Positions 25,337 through 34,051 of a DNA stretch of 64,000 bases are shown one piece after another. Where the stretch lies: positions 1 through 64,000 of the forward strand of contig NZ_JACSDK010000020.1 in assembly GCF_014925385.1 (NCBI RefSeq). The letters run 5' to 3'. Origin of the DNA: Pelagibius marinus (GTDB lineage: Bacteria > Pseudomonadota > Alphaproteobacteria > Kiloniellales > Kiloniellaceae). Numbering within the stretch: the stretch's first letter is position 1; each line of letters opens with the position of its first letter. The notes under the pieces were generated by a model, which saw nothing but the letters and a program-made list of their open reading frames with translations, was not told the origin of the DNA and did not search any database. Both the position numbers and the translations under genes were made by a program.

Positions 25337-26094
25337 TCCTGGCGGCCGCGCCGCAGCACCGCGCTGCCGGGCGTGATGCCCGAGAGCGAGGCGACCCACG
25401 GGAAGCGCGCGGTCTCCGGCCCCGTGTAGCCCAGATTGAACACCGTCTCGCTGCGCGGGAAAGACTTGGGCTCGGCGTAGAAGGTCCCGAAGAGCCGGTC
25501 CCAGAAATAGTTGGTGATGCCGTAGTTGCCGTGCTCACTGTGGAAGTGGTGCGCCAGGTGATAGCGCTTGATGCGGCGCAGCCATTCCTGCTTCGGCGTG
25601 AAGGGCAGGTGCTGGATGCAGTGGCAGAACTCGTAGAAGCAGGTGGTCAGCATCCCTGTCGCCGCCGCCAGGGCCGCCGCGCCCGGCCCACCGATCAGCC
25701 AGCCGATGGGGATGGTCACCATCAGGATCGTGGGCAGCGTGGTGTAGAGGGCGCCGAACAGCACGCCCAGGTCGTTGGGGTCCTGGTGGTGGTCGAAATG
25801 GATGCGCTTCCACAGCGCCGCGGTCTGCGGGAACCTGTAGAGCGTGCGCCCGTGCAGCACGAAGCGGTGAAGCAGGTACCAGACCAGGGGATAGACCAGG
25901 ATCGTCGCCACCACCGCCGCGGCCAGGGCCAGCGGCTCGCCGCCCCAATAGGCCGCCAGGGCGACACCGACAACGCTGAGCAGCGCATAGGCCTGAATTG
26001 CCGGATAGGTCACATAGGCCCAGACCAGCTCTCGCAGGTTCATCTTGTCCAGAAAGTACTTGCGGCCGGACCAGGATGTTCTGGCAAACAACAC
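25333..26094 (-). CDS. Sterol-desaturase/fatty-acid-hydroxylase superfamily enzyme
   Basis: A 253-residue di-iron membrane enzyme. The histidine boxes are HRFVLH, HFDHH and, after more membrane segments, HLAHHFHSEHGNYG; HCIQH adds another. About four membrane helices precede and separate the boxes. These enzymes hydroxylate or desaturate lipid chains using oxygen. Because its stop overlaps the start of the ceramide-synthase-like gene, hydroxylation of the sphingoid base or N-acyl chain is a reasonable inference. Start at the ATG at 26094; a later Met (MNLRELVWAYV) is also possible. Confidence 0.82.
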   Translation of the reverse strand: MLFARTSWSGRKYFLDKMNLRELVWAYVTYPAIQAYALLSVVGVALAAYWGGEPLALAAAVVATILVYPLVWYLLHRFVLHGRTLYRFPQTAALWKRIHFDHHQDPNDLGVLFGALYTTLPTILMVTIPIGWLIGGPGAAALAAATGMLTTCFYEFCHCIQHLPFTPKQEWLRRIKRYHLAHHFHSEHGNYGITNYFWDRLFGTFYAEPKSFPRSETVFNLGYTGPETARFPWVASLSGITPGSAVLRRGRQE

Positions 26095-26192
26095 GTGAGG
26101 GACTGCCTTTCATTCAGGAGCGCGATTCGCGCACAAAACTAAGAGTTGGAGGGTGAACAATCAACGCCCTGTCCGAACCCGGCGGAGCACTG

Positions 26193-26951
26193 CTAAATCC
26201 AGGAAATCCGCGTGCCCGGCTTGTGCCTGTTGATGAACTTGCGCAGCCGGCTGCTCCAGCCGGCGATCAACTCCTGCTTGTCAGTCACCTTCAATTCCGT
26301 GTCCAGCGTGTAGATCACGGGCAGCGCAGTGGCGATGCGGAACTCGGCGGCCTCCTCGCCGCTCAGACCCTCGATCTCGCGCACCAGGCCGCGGATGCTG
26401 CTGGTGTGGGCGACCACCAGCGCGTTCCGGCCCTGGCTGAGGCGCGGCGCCAGGAAGTCCCGCCACCAGGGCGCGACGCGCGCCGCCGCCTGCTCCAGGC
26501 TCTCGCTGCGCGGCAGCAAAGCAGGATCAATCCCGGCATAGAGGGGGTCGAGGGCCGGCAGGCGCGGATCGCCGTCCGGCAAGGGCGGCGGTTCGGCGGT
26601 GAAGCTGCGCCGCCAGGCCGCCACCTGGTCGTTGCCGTGTTGCAGCGCCATCTTCGCCCGGTTAAAGCCTTGCAAAGCCCCGTAGTGGCGCTCGTTCAGT
26701 CGCCAGCTGCGCTCAATCTGCGCTTCTGGTTGGTCCAGTTCTTCTAGAATGATTTCAAGGGTTTTAACGGCGCGACTGAGATAAGAGGTGCAATACAGAT
26801 CGAATTCAAGACCTGTCGCGGCGAGGCTCCGGCCGGCGCCGTGCGCCTCCTGCACGCCGGCGGCGCTGAGCGGCGCGTCGGCCCAGCCGGCGAAGCGATT
26901 CTGGCTGGACCACTCCGTCTTGCCGTGGCGCACCAAAACTAGTGTCGACAT
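26193..26951 (-). CDS. 2,3-bisphosphoglycerate-dependent phosphoglycerate mutase-like histidine phosphatase
   Basis: A 252-residue histidine phosphatase. LVRHGKTEWSSQNRFAGWAD holds the phosphorylated His in RHG, followed by SRAVKTLEIILEEL, the LNERHYGALQGFNRAKM block typical of GpmA, and the second catalytic His in VVAHTSSIRGLVREIEGL, where GpmA usually has AHGNSLR. The overall layout and length match GpmA, but the altered second block leaves open a broader phosphatase function. It is monocistronic and divergent from the glycan cluster. Confidence 0.78.
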   Translation of the reverse strand: MSTLVLVRHGKTEWSSQNRFAGWADAPLSAAGVQEAHGAGRSLAATGLEFDLYCTSYLSRAVKTLEIILEELDQPEAQIERSWRLNERHYGALQGFNRAKMALQHGNDQVAAWRRSFTAEPPPLPDGDPRLPALDPLYAGIDPALLPRSESLEQAAARVAPWWRDFLAPRLSQGRNALVVAHTSSIRGLVREIEGLSGEEAAEFRIATALPVIYTLDTELKVTDKQELIAGWSSRLRKFINRHKPGTRISWI

Positions 26952-27115
26952 AATTTCCCGTATCTCTCGGCGGCGGCGCGCGATGATCAGCGCGCTTTAC
27001 CCCACTGGCCGCTGGATATAAACCCTATGTCCGGGCGTCGGCAATCACCCTCTGGCGGGAGCCGGTGGGGGCTGCGCCCCAGCGGTACCCGAAGCCAACG
27101 GTTTTCGTCCCTCGT

Positions 27116-28255
27116 ATGTCAGCTCTGGAGTCGCGCTCAGCCGAGATGGTGTCCCATCCGGACCAAGACAGTCCCCCCGTGGTGACGCCGCGCCTGTGGC
27201 TGCTGCTCGACGACCGTCCCGGCCACACCACGCAGGCCGTGGGCCTGGCCGAGGCGCTGGGTTGGCCCTACGAGACCCGCGAACTTCGCTTCACCTTGCT
27301 CAACCGGCTCAGCAACCGCCTGCTGGGGGCCAGCCGCCTCTCCCTCGACGCCGGGCGCTCCGACGCCCTGACACCGCCCTGGCCGGACCTGGTGATCGCC
27401 ATGGGCCGGCGCACGGCCCCCATCGCGCGCTGGATCAAGCGCCAGAGCGGCGGCCACAGCAAACTGGTGCAACTGGGCCGCAAAGCCGCCAACGTGGCCG
27501 CGGACTTCGATCTGTCGGTGACCTGCGCCCACTTCCAGCAACCCGCCCACCCCAAGCGGGTGGAACTGCTGCTGCCGCCGACCCAGGTGACGCCCGCGCG
27601 CCTGCAGGCCGCCGCGGCACGCTGGCCCGACCTCTTCGACGGCGCAGCCCGCCCGCGCGTCGCGCTGCTGGTGGGCGGCACCACCGCGCATCACCGCCTC
27701 ACGGCCGAGACGGCGGCGCGCATGGCCGGCGAGGTGCAGGCCTTCGCCGCCGCCCTCGGCGGCTCCCTCACCTGCGTCACCAGCCGGCGCAGCGGCGCGG
27801 CGGTGGAGCAGGCGCTGAAGGAGGGCGCGCCGGCGGCCACGATGCATTTCTGGCGTCGCGACCAGCAGGAGAACCCCTACCTGGGCTACCTGGCCCAAGC
27901 CGACATCCTGGTGGTGACCGGTGAGAGCGAGTCGATGCTGGCCGAGGCCGCCGGCGCCGCCAAGCCGCTCTATATCTACCCCATTCCGGCCAAGCCCGAA
28001 TCCCTGCGCGCCCGCCTGGCCGCCGGGGTGCTGAGGGCGTCGCAGGACCACGGCCCGCTGGCGCGTCTCTGCGAGGGCCTGATCCAGCGCGGCCTGGTGG
28101 TGCCGCCGCGCGACCTGGAGCTCATGCATCGGGGCATGATCGCCGCGGGCATCGCCCGTCCCTTCGGCGACGGCCGCCCGCCGGCCGGCGGGCTGCCGCC
28201 GCTGCGCCAAGACGCGCTCACCGAACGTGTCCGTCTGCTCTTGGAGGGGCGCTAG
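27116..28255 (+). CDS. ELM1/GtrOC1-family putative glycosyltransferase
   Basis: A protein of about 379 residues beginning near LWLLLDDRPGHTTQAVGLAE, a hallmark of the ELM1 (formerly DUF1022) family related to GT-B glycosyltransferases, with VALLVGGTTAHHRLT and ILVVTGESESMLAEAA in the C-terminal domain. Bacterial members occur in surface-polysaccharide loci. The ATG at 27116 is taken; a GTG at 27065 would add 17 unconserved residues. The next gene starts 2 bp after its stop, so the two are coupled. Confidence 0.78.
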   Translation: MSALESRSAEMVSHPDQDSPPVVTPRLWLLLDDRPGHTTQAVGLAEALGWPYETRELRFTLLNRLSNRLLGASRLSLDAGRSDALTPPWPDLVIAMGRRTAPIARWIKRQSGGHSKLVQLGRKAANVAADFDLSVTCAHFQQPAHPKRVELLLPPTQVTPARLQAAAARWPDLFDGAARPRVALLVGGTTAHHRLTAETAARMAGEVQAFAAALGGSLTCVTSRRSGAAVEQALKEGAPAATMHFWRRDQQENPYLGYLAQADILVVTGESESMLAEAAGAAKPLYIYPIPAKPESLRARLAAGVLRASQDHGPLARLCEGLIQRGLVVPPRDLELMHRGMIAAGIARPFGDGRPPAGGLPPLRQDALTERVRLLLEGR

Positions 28256-28257
28256 TC

Positions 28258-29646
28258 TTGCCTGGCAGGCCAGCCACCCGAGTTCCGAAGGGCGGCCTGC
28301 TCACCCGCGCGGGCCGGGCAACCTGGCCGGGGGAGCGCACCTTCTGGATCCTGGGCCACAGCCAGGCGGAGTTCGAAGGGGTCACCGACCTGGTCGAGGC
28401 CCTCATGGAGCGCTATCCGCGGGTCGACATGCTGTTCACGGCGCCGGAGCCGGCGACGCGAGACTGGCTCCAGCGGCGCTTTCCGGCAGCGATGATCCTG
28501 CCGCCCCCCCTGCCCTTCACCCTGGCGGGCGGGCGCTACCTGCTGAACCTGAACGTTCGCGGCCTGATGATCCTCGGCGCGCCGACCCGCGGCGACCGCG
28601 CCGTGCTGCGCGCCGCCGGCAAGCGGGCGCTGCCCTGCGTCGGCGTCGAGGTGCCCGATCCCGCAGGGGTCGCCGGAGCCATCGCCACGGCAGAGGCCTG
28701 GGGCAAACTGCCTGAACGCATCGACCATTTCTTTGCCGCCGCTCCAGCCACGACGTCGCGGCTCGAGGCGCTGGGCATCGACGTACAGCGGATCACCCTG
28801 CTGCCGGCCGAGGGAACGGCGCGCGACAGCAGCTTCATCCCCGTCCTCGCGCACCTGCTGATGCAGGACCTGAAGCTGATCCGCAGCAAGCAGCGGCCCT
28901 TCCGCCGCGCGATGGAACGGCTTTGCCTCCGGGCAATAGGGCACCCGCGGCTGCGCCGCCTGCTGGCGGACAAGGCCCGGCGCTTTGACGACATCGAGGC
29001 ACTGCGCGAGGCACTGGGCAATCCCGGGACCATCCTCTGCCTCGGCAACGGCCCCACCTCCGAGGATCCGGCCGTGGCCGAAGTGCGCCACGACTGCCTG
29101 TTCCGGGTCAACGACCTGTGGCTGACGCGCGGGTTCCTGACCGAGCCGGACATGGTCTTCACCGGCTCCAAGGGCACCCTGGCGCTGGTGAAGGGGGCGA
29201 TTTTCGGCCTCTACAGCATCAAGTCGGAGGCCCGCCTGGTGGTCGCCCCCCTGCTGCGGCCCTGGATCTGGGGGTTCCGCTACGCCACGATCGAGCGCTT
29301 CAGGCTGTTTCTCTCGGAACCGCGCTGGCAGGACGTGCGGCCGACCAACGGCGCGGTCATGCTGGTCACCGCGGCAGCGCTGCAGCCGGCGCGGCTGGTG
29401 GTCTCCGGCATCGACCTCTTCAGCCATCCCGCAGGCAGCTATCCTGGGGACACCACCACCCCCAATGCCTACACCCCGGGGCACAACCCCGAATCGGAGC
29501 TGGAAATCCTGCTGGAGGCACTCAGCCGCTACCGAGGCGAACTCACGATCCTCAGCCCGGCCCTGCGCGAACAGTGGGAAGCCTTCAAGAGCGGCGCCCC
29601 CCGGGGGGACGGCCAGCCCCCGCAACAGAGCCAGGATGCTCGCTGA
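28258..29646 (+). CDS. Two-domain putative glycosyltransferase: Kdo-transferase-like N-half, sialyltransferase-like C-half
   Basis: A 462-residue protein with a TTG start, supported by GGAGGGG nine bases upstream. Residues about 25-190 resemble the N-terminal Rossmann domain of Kdo transferases (ILGHSQAEFEGVTDLVEALM, GGRYLLNLNVRGLMILGAP). Residues about 255-420 look like a sialylmotif-bearing (GT29/GT42-like) domain: ILCLGNGPTSEDP, FRVNDLWL, MVFTGSKGTLAL and SGIDLFSHPAG. No membrane segment is seen. The fold assignments are from motif resemblance. It probably adds an acidic sugar to a surface glycan, together with the ELM1-like protein upstream. Confidence 0.6.
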   Translation: MPGRPATRVPKGGLLTRAGRATWPGERTFWILGHSQAEFEGVTDLVEALMERYPRVDMLFTAPEPATRDWLQRRFPAAMILPPPLPFTLAGGRYLLNLNVRGLMILGAPTRGDRAVLRAAGKRALPCVGVEVPDPAGVAGAIATAEAWGKLPERIDHFFAAAPATTSRLEALGIDVQRITLLPAEGTARDSSFIPVLAHLLMQDLKLIRSKQRPFRRAMERLCLRAIGHPRLRRLLADKARRFDDIEALREALGNPGTILCLGNGPTSEDPAVAEVRHDCLFRVNDLWLTRGFLTEPDMVFTGSKGTLALVKGAIFGLYSIKSEARLVVAPLLRPWIWGFRYATIERFRLFLSEPRWQDVRPTNGAVMLVTAAALQPARLVVSGIDLFSHPAGSYPGDTTTPNAYTPGHNPESELEILLEALSRYRGELTILSPALREQWEAFKSGAPRGDGQPPQQSQDAR

Positions 29647-29914
29647 AAGCCGCCCCAATCCGGCTCGGACCGTCTCGGGACTGCGACGATCTGCATCTTG
29701 CCTAGAGGGCTTGGCTGTTCTAAACGTGGCCTATCGCCGACCGACTTGAGGCCGGCCCCCGACCGCTGGTGAGGCCTGGAAACGGGCGCGGCCGCTGGGG
29801 CCTGGGATGAGGCTGAAGAAGTGGTCTTTGGCGGGTTGTGGCCGCTGGGGTATCCTGGCGGCCGGTAATCCGCCTTCTGCTGTGCCCATCATCTGCTGAA
29901 GAGAGCGTAGATCC

Positions 29915-31318
29915 GTGACCCTCGCCGAGCCGAGTTTCAAGACCAAGTACTATCACAAGCGTATCGGACACCTGCTGCGCGTCGAGCGTGGCCGCGCCCC
30001 CGGATTTCGCGACGAGCCGGAAGTGCTCGTGATCGATCCGGTGCCGGGGGTGACCCCCAGCGAGAAGCCGGCGGTGCGCATCTTCCTCGGCACCGAGCCC
30101 ATGCAGCACCGCGCCGAGCGGGTTTTCGTCTGGTCGATCCTGCAGCACCGCGATCCCGCGCGCCGCTACGAGATCCACTTCATGAAGGACCTCAAGGGCT
30201 ACGACCGCGACCGCTGGAAGACCGGCTTCACCAACTACCGCTATGCCATTCCCTTCATGGCGGGCATGCAGGGCCGCGCGATCTACAATGACGTCGACCA
30301 GATCTATCTGACCGATCCGGCCGAACTGTTCGACAGAGACATGAACGGCGCCGGCCAGATGTGCATCGCCCCCCGCGAAACCGCCGTCATGCTGCTCGAC
30401 TGCGAGAAGATGGCCAAGGTCTGGAGCCTGGACGACGCCCAACACGGCGCCAAGCACCGCACCTTCCGCGACAAGGTGGCGGCCATTCCGGGCCTGTTCC
30501 AGCCGTTTGAAGGCGGCTGGAACGCGCGCGACCACGAATACAACAAAGGCGACGCCAAGGTGCTGCATTACACGACGCTGCAGACCCAGCCCTGGCGGCC
30601 CTTCCCGAAGGTCCTGAAGTACAAGGACAACCCCATCGGCTATGTCTGGTTCGACATGGAAAAGGCGGCCGACAAGGCGGGCTTCACCATCTTCACCGAG
30701 GAACACCCCAGCACGCGCTACAAGAAGCTGGTCGAGATGTACCAGTCGATGCACGAGCAGGGCTGGACCCAGGCCAATTGGTCGGCGGAAGAAACCTTCG
30801 ACGGCAAGTCGCTGGGCCACCATATCCAGCCAATCGCCTCCCTGATCAAGGAGACCGGCGCCAAGACCCTGCTGGACTACGGCTCGGGCAAGGCGAAGTT
30901 CTACCAGCCCTATCCGGGCGACGTGCCGGAATCGCGCTTCAAGTCGCTGAAGGAATGGGGCGACACCAGGATCACCTGCTACGACCCGGGCTACCAGCCC
31001 TATGCCGGCCCGATCGAGCCGTCCTACGACGGCGTGATCTGCACCGACGTGCTGGAGCACATCCCGGAGGAAGATATCCCCTGGGTGCTGGACAAGCTGT
31101 TCCACCACGCAAACAAGTTCGTCTACGCGGTGGCGGCCTGCTATCCGGCGCGCAAGCAGCTTCCCGACGGCCAGAACGCCCACTGCACGGTGCTTGAGCC
31201 GCGCTGGTGGCGGGAGCAGATGGAGGCCGCAGCCCGCCGCACGCCCGGCGTGCAGTGGCAACTCTGTGCCCGGGTGAAGGGACCGCTGGGCAAGAGCGAC
31301 AGGGTGTTCCGCGGCTGA
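29915..31318 (+). CDS. GT8-like glycosyltransferase fused to a class I methyltransferase
   Basis: A 467-residue protein with a GTG start at 29915 preceded by GAAGAGAG. The N-terminal half (about 50-260) reads like GT8-type transferases: IFLGTEPMQHRAERVFVWSI, then GRAIYNDVDQIYLTDPAELF with a DxD-like metal site, and KVLHYTTLQTQPW. The C-terminal half (about 300-460) is a SAM methyltransferase domain: TLLDYGSGKAKFY, VICTDVLEHIPEEDIPW. This combination suggests transfer and capping or modification of a sugar by one polypeptide. It lies in a surface-glycan region, followed 80 bp later by a 2OG oxygenase gene. Confidence 0.68.
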   Translation: MTLAEPSFKTKYYHKRIGHLLRVERGRAPGFRDEPEVLVIDPVPGVTPSEKPAVRIFLGTEPMQHRAERVFVWSILQHRDPARRYEIHFMKDLKGYDRDRWKTGFTNYRYAIPFMAGMQGRAIYNDVDQIYLTDPAELFDRDMNGAGQMCIAPRETAVMLLDCEKMAKVWSLDDAQHGAKHRTFRDKVAAIPGLFQPFEGGWNARDHEYNKGDAKVLHYTTLQTQPWRPFPKVLKYKDNPIGYVWFDMEKAADKAGFTIFTEEHPSTRYKKLVEMYQSMHEQGWTQANWSAEETFDGKSLGHHIQPIASLIKETGAKTLLDYGSGKAKFYQPYPGDVPESRFKSLKEWGDTRITCYDPGYQPYAGPIEPSYDGVICTDVLEHIPEEDIPWVLDKLFHHANKFVYAVAACYPARKQLPDGQNAHCTVLEPRWWREQMEAAARRTPGVQWQLCARVKGPLGKSDRVFRG

Positions 31319-31398
31319 ACCACGGCGGGTATTGACGTCATCCACATTTGTGAGCTGATTCGCGCCCACAGAGAGCCCCCGGGCGCAGAAGGTCAATC

Positions 31399-32151
31399 AT
31401 GAGTCTATTGAATTTCGAGAATTTCAAATTCGACTACGAGCCCTACCCCGTCGGCATCGCGCGCAATGTCTTCGACCCCGCCGATTATCAGGAACTGATC
31501 GACAGCTATCCCGACGAGAAACTCTTCGTCTCCAAGGACTACCACGGTGTGAAGCTGGCGCTGTCGCAGCTCAACAACGGCCGCGGCTACCGGGCGCACC
31601 TGCGCCAAAGCCCGGCCTGGCAACGCTTCTACGACTACGTCAGAAGCGACGCCTTCATCGAAGACACCTTCGAGATGCTGAAAGCCCACAACGTCGACCT
31701 CGGCCTCGACAAGGTCCCCTTCAAGGCGCGCATCGCAAGACGCATCAAGTCCTGGCGCCGGGGCAGCCCGCAGCCGCACTATCCGACCCAGAAGTCGCGC
31801 TTCGAGTTCTCCTCCATGCCCATCACCGGCGGCAGCATCCGCCCCCACACGGATGCCCTGGCCAAGGTCGTGACCATGGTGATTCCGATCCTGCGCGAAG
31901 GCGAGTGGAAGGAGGAATACGGCGGCGGCACCAGCGTGGTCTGGCCGAAGGACCGTACCCGCAGCTTCAACCTCACCAACGGCTACATGGATTTCGACGA
32001 GGTCGACTGCGTCCGGACCTATCCCTTCGAGCCGAACCAGTGCCTGGTCTTCGTGAAGACCTACAACTCCTGGCACGCGGTCTGGCCGATGACCGGCAAC
32101 GACCCGTCGGTCCTGCGCCGCACCCTGACCATCAACATCGAAAGCAGCTGA
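31399..32151 (+). CDS. 2-oxoglutarate/Fe(II)-dependent oxygenase-like protein
   Basis: A 250-residue protein. The HxD iron motif appears in GGSIRPHTDALAKVVTMVIP, the distal His in YNSWHAVWPM, and the 2OG-binding Arg in RRTLTINIE. The central part FSSMPITGG precedes the metal site. These enzymes hydroxylate or oxidise small molecules, peptides or sugars using oxygen and 2-oxoglutarate. The neighbours (glycosyl-, methyl- and sulfotransferases) suggest a sugar or glycan substrate; that is inference. It converges with the ABC-exporter gene. Confidence 0.75.
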   Translation: MSLLNFENFKFDYEPYPVGIARNVFDPADYQELIDSYPDEKLFVSKDYHGVKLALSQLNNGRGYRAHLRQSPAWQRFYDYVRSDAFIEDTFEMLKAHNVDLGLDKVPFKARIARRIKSWRRGSPQPHYPTQKSRFEFSSMPITGGSIRPHTDALAKVVTMVIPILREGEWKEEYGGGTSVVWPKDRTRSFNLTNGYMDFDEVDCVRTYPFEPNQCLVFVKTYNSWHAVWPMTGNDPSVLRRTLTINIESS

Positions 32152-32170
32152 AGCAGCCTGGCGCGGAGGC

Positions 32171-33889
32171 TCAGGCCGGGCGCTTCAGGTCGCGGCCTTC
32201 CTTCGCCAGCTCGGCCCTGCCGCGGTCGATGCGGTAGGTGCGATCGGCGATCTCGGTCCAGGCCTCGCGGTGGGTGATCGCCAGGATCGTAATCCCGCCG
32301 CCCAGTTCATCGATGTTGCGGCAGATGTCGCGCTCCGTGCGCGGGTCGAGGGCCGAGGTCACCTCGTCGAGGATCAGCAGCCTGGGCCGCCCCACCAGGG
32401 CGCGGGCCAGGGCGATGCGCTGGCGCTGCCCGCCGGACAGCTTGGCCCCCTTCTCGCCGACAATGGTCTCCAGGCCTTCGGGCAGGGCCGCCACGAAGTC
32501 CCAGGCGCCGGCCGCCTCGAGGGCGCGCCGGGCGTCCTCCGCCCCAAGGCGCGGGTCGCCCAGGGTGACGTTGGCCAGCACCGTGTCGTGGAACAGGATG
32601 AGTTCCTGGGGCACATAGCCGACCATGCCGCGCCAGGCCTGCAGGTCGATCTCGGCCAGCGGCGTGCCGTCGATAAGGACGCGGCCGCTCTGCGGGTGAT
32701 AGAAGCCGAGCAGCAGGTCGGTCAGCGTCGTCTTGCCCGACCCGGAGGCGCCGGTGATGACGGTCAGGCCGCCGGCGGGAAGCTCCATGTTCACCTCGCT
32801 CAGCACGTTCTCCGTGCCGTAGGCGAAGGACACGTTGTCGAAGCGGCAACCCTGTTCCAGGCTCGGCGCGCTGCGGCCGGACTCCGGCTCGCGGGCCGCC
32901 TCGGTCTCCGCGATCAGGTCGCGCACCGCCCAGTACCCGCTCTCCACGAAGTAGGCCTTCTGCAGCTGGCGCTGCATGACGCCGATGCTGGAGACGGTCT
33001 GGAACAGCAGCAGGCCCATGACCAGCAGCTGCTTCACCGGCACGTCCCAGTAAGTGGTGGCGAAGTAGAAGCCGATGCCGACCGAGGCGGCGACCAGGAT
33101 CTCTTCCAGGTTTTTCAGCGCGTACTCGCTGACCACCTGGCTGCGCAGGGCCTGCTTGAGCTGTTCGATTTTGCGGTCGAACAGGTTGGCGAAGGGCCCC
33201 GACTTGGCCATGGCCTTCAGCGGCTTGATGTTGCTGAGCGCGTCGCTCAGGTAGACCACCAGCTCGGTCGTGCGCTTGGTCTGGCGCCGTCCGGCCTTCT
33301 TGCTGGTCCGGATGAGAAAGCTCAGCGTCAGCGCGATGACGCCGCCCAGCGCAAGGGCAGCCAGGGCGAGGCGCCAGGAGATCAGCGCCGCCACGGCGCA
33401 GTAGATCGCGGTGCGGATCATGTTGACCTGGAAGATCGCCGCCATCAGGTAGGCCCGCCCGGCGCGCGTCGCATCGACACTCACGGCGTTGGCAATGCGC
33501 CCCAGCGGCTGGTGCGTGAAATAGGCCCAGCGCACGTTGAGGAGACTCTTGATCAGCTCCGCGCGTAAGCCGGTGGCCACGTCAGCCACCGCATTGCCCA
33601 CGTACCTCATGGCCGCCATGGTCAGCAGGCACTTCACGGTGATGCCACCGACCACCAGGGTCAGCAGCACGTCGAGCCTCGGCTGCAGGCCGACCCAGCC
33701 CAGGATCTCGGTGACGTAGCGGGCGACCGGCGAGGTCTCGCCGCCGCCGTCCTCCATGGTCACGGAGAGCGCGGGCAGCAGGGCCGCCATGCCCACCCCC
33801 TCGGCGAGGCCCGCCAGCAGCAGGCAGCCGAGAACGAGCCAGGGCGTGGTGCCCTTGGCCCCATAGAAGATGCGAAGAATGCCGATCAT
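32171..33889 (-). CDS. ABC exporter, fused permease-ATPase (MsbA-like)
   Basis: A 572-residue half-transporter. Six membrane helices span about residues 1-320. The ATPase domain follows with Walker A (ITGASGSGKTTLTDLLLG), Q-loop, signature LSGGQRQRIALARALVG and Walker B LLILDEVTSALD, then an H-loop at ITHREAW. The ATG at 33889 (MIGILRIFYGAK) is chosen; a GTG at 33937 is the alternative. A homodimer would export a hydrophobic or glycolipid substrate, fitting the surrounding surface-glycan genes. It is 160 bp downstream of the sulfotransferase gene on the same strand. Confidence 0.88.
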   Translation of the reverse strand: MIGILRIFYGAKGTTPWLVLGCLLLAGLAEGVGMAALLPALSVTMEDGGGETSPVARYVTEILGWVGLQPRLDVLLTLVVGGITVKCLLTMAAMRYVGNAVADVATGLRAELIKSLLNVRWAYFTHQPLGRIANAVSVDATRAGRAYLMAAIFQVNMIRTAIYCAVAALISWRLALAALALGGVIALTLSFLIRTSKKAGRRQTKRTTELVVYLSDALSNIKPLKAMAKSGPFANLFDRKIEQLKQALRSQVVSEYALKNLEEILVAASVGIGFYFATTYWDVPVKQLLVMGLLLFQTVSSIGVMQRQLQKAYFVESGYWAVRDLIAETEAAREPESGRSAPSLEQGCRFDNVSFAYGTENVLSEVNMELPAGGLTVITGASGSGKTTLTDLLLGFYHPQSGRVLIDGTPLAEIDLQAWRGMVGYVPQELILFHDTVLANVTLGDPRLGAEDARRALEAAGAWDFVAALPEGLETIVGEKGAKLSGGQRQRIALARALVGRPRLLILDEVTSALDPRTERDICRNIDELGGGITILAITHREAWTEIADRTYRIDRGRAELAKEGRDLKRPA

Positions 33890-34051
33890 GGCCCATCTAT
33901 TTGCAGGAATCGCCGGGGGGTCAAGGCGAAAAGACACTCGCGAGCCCGACGGTCGCTGCCTTCACAGGCAGGGCCGTCATCATCCCGCCCAGAATGCGCC
34001 CTTTGTGGTCAAAAGGGCATCGTCCGGATCGGCGGACGGCCTTGTCATCGT

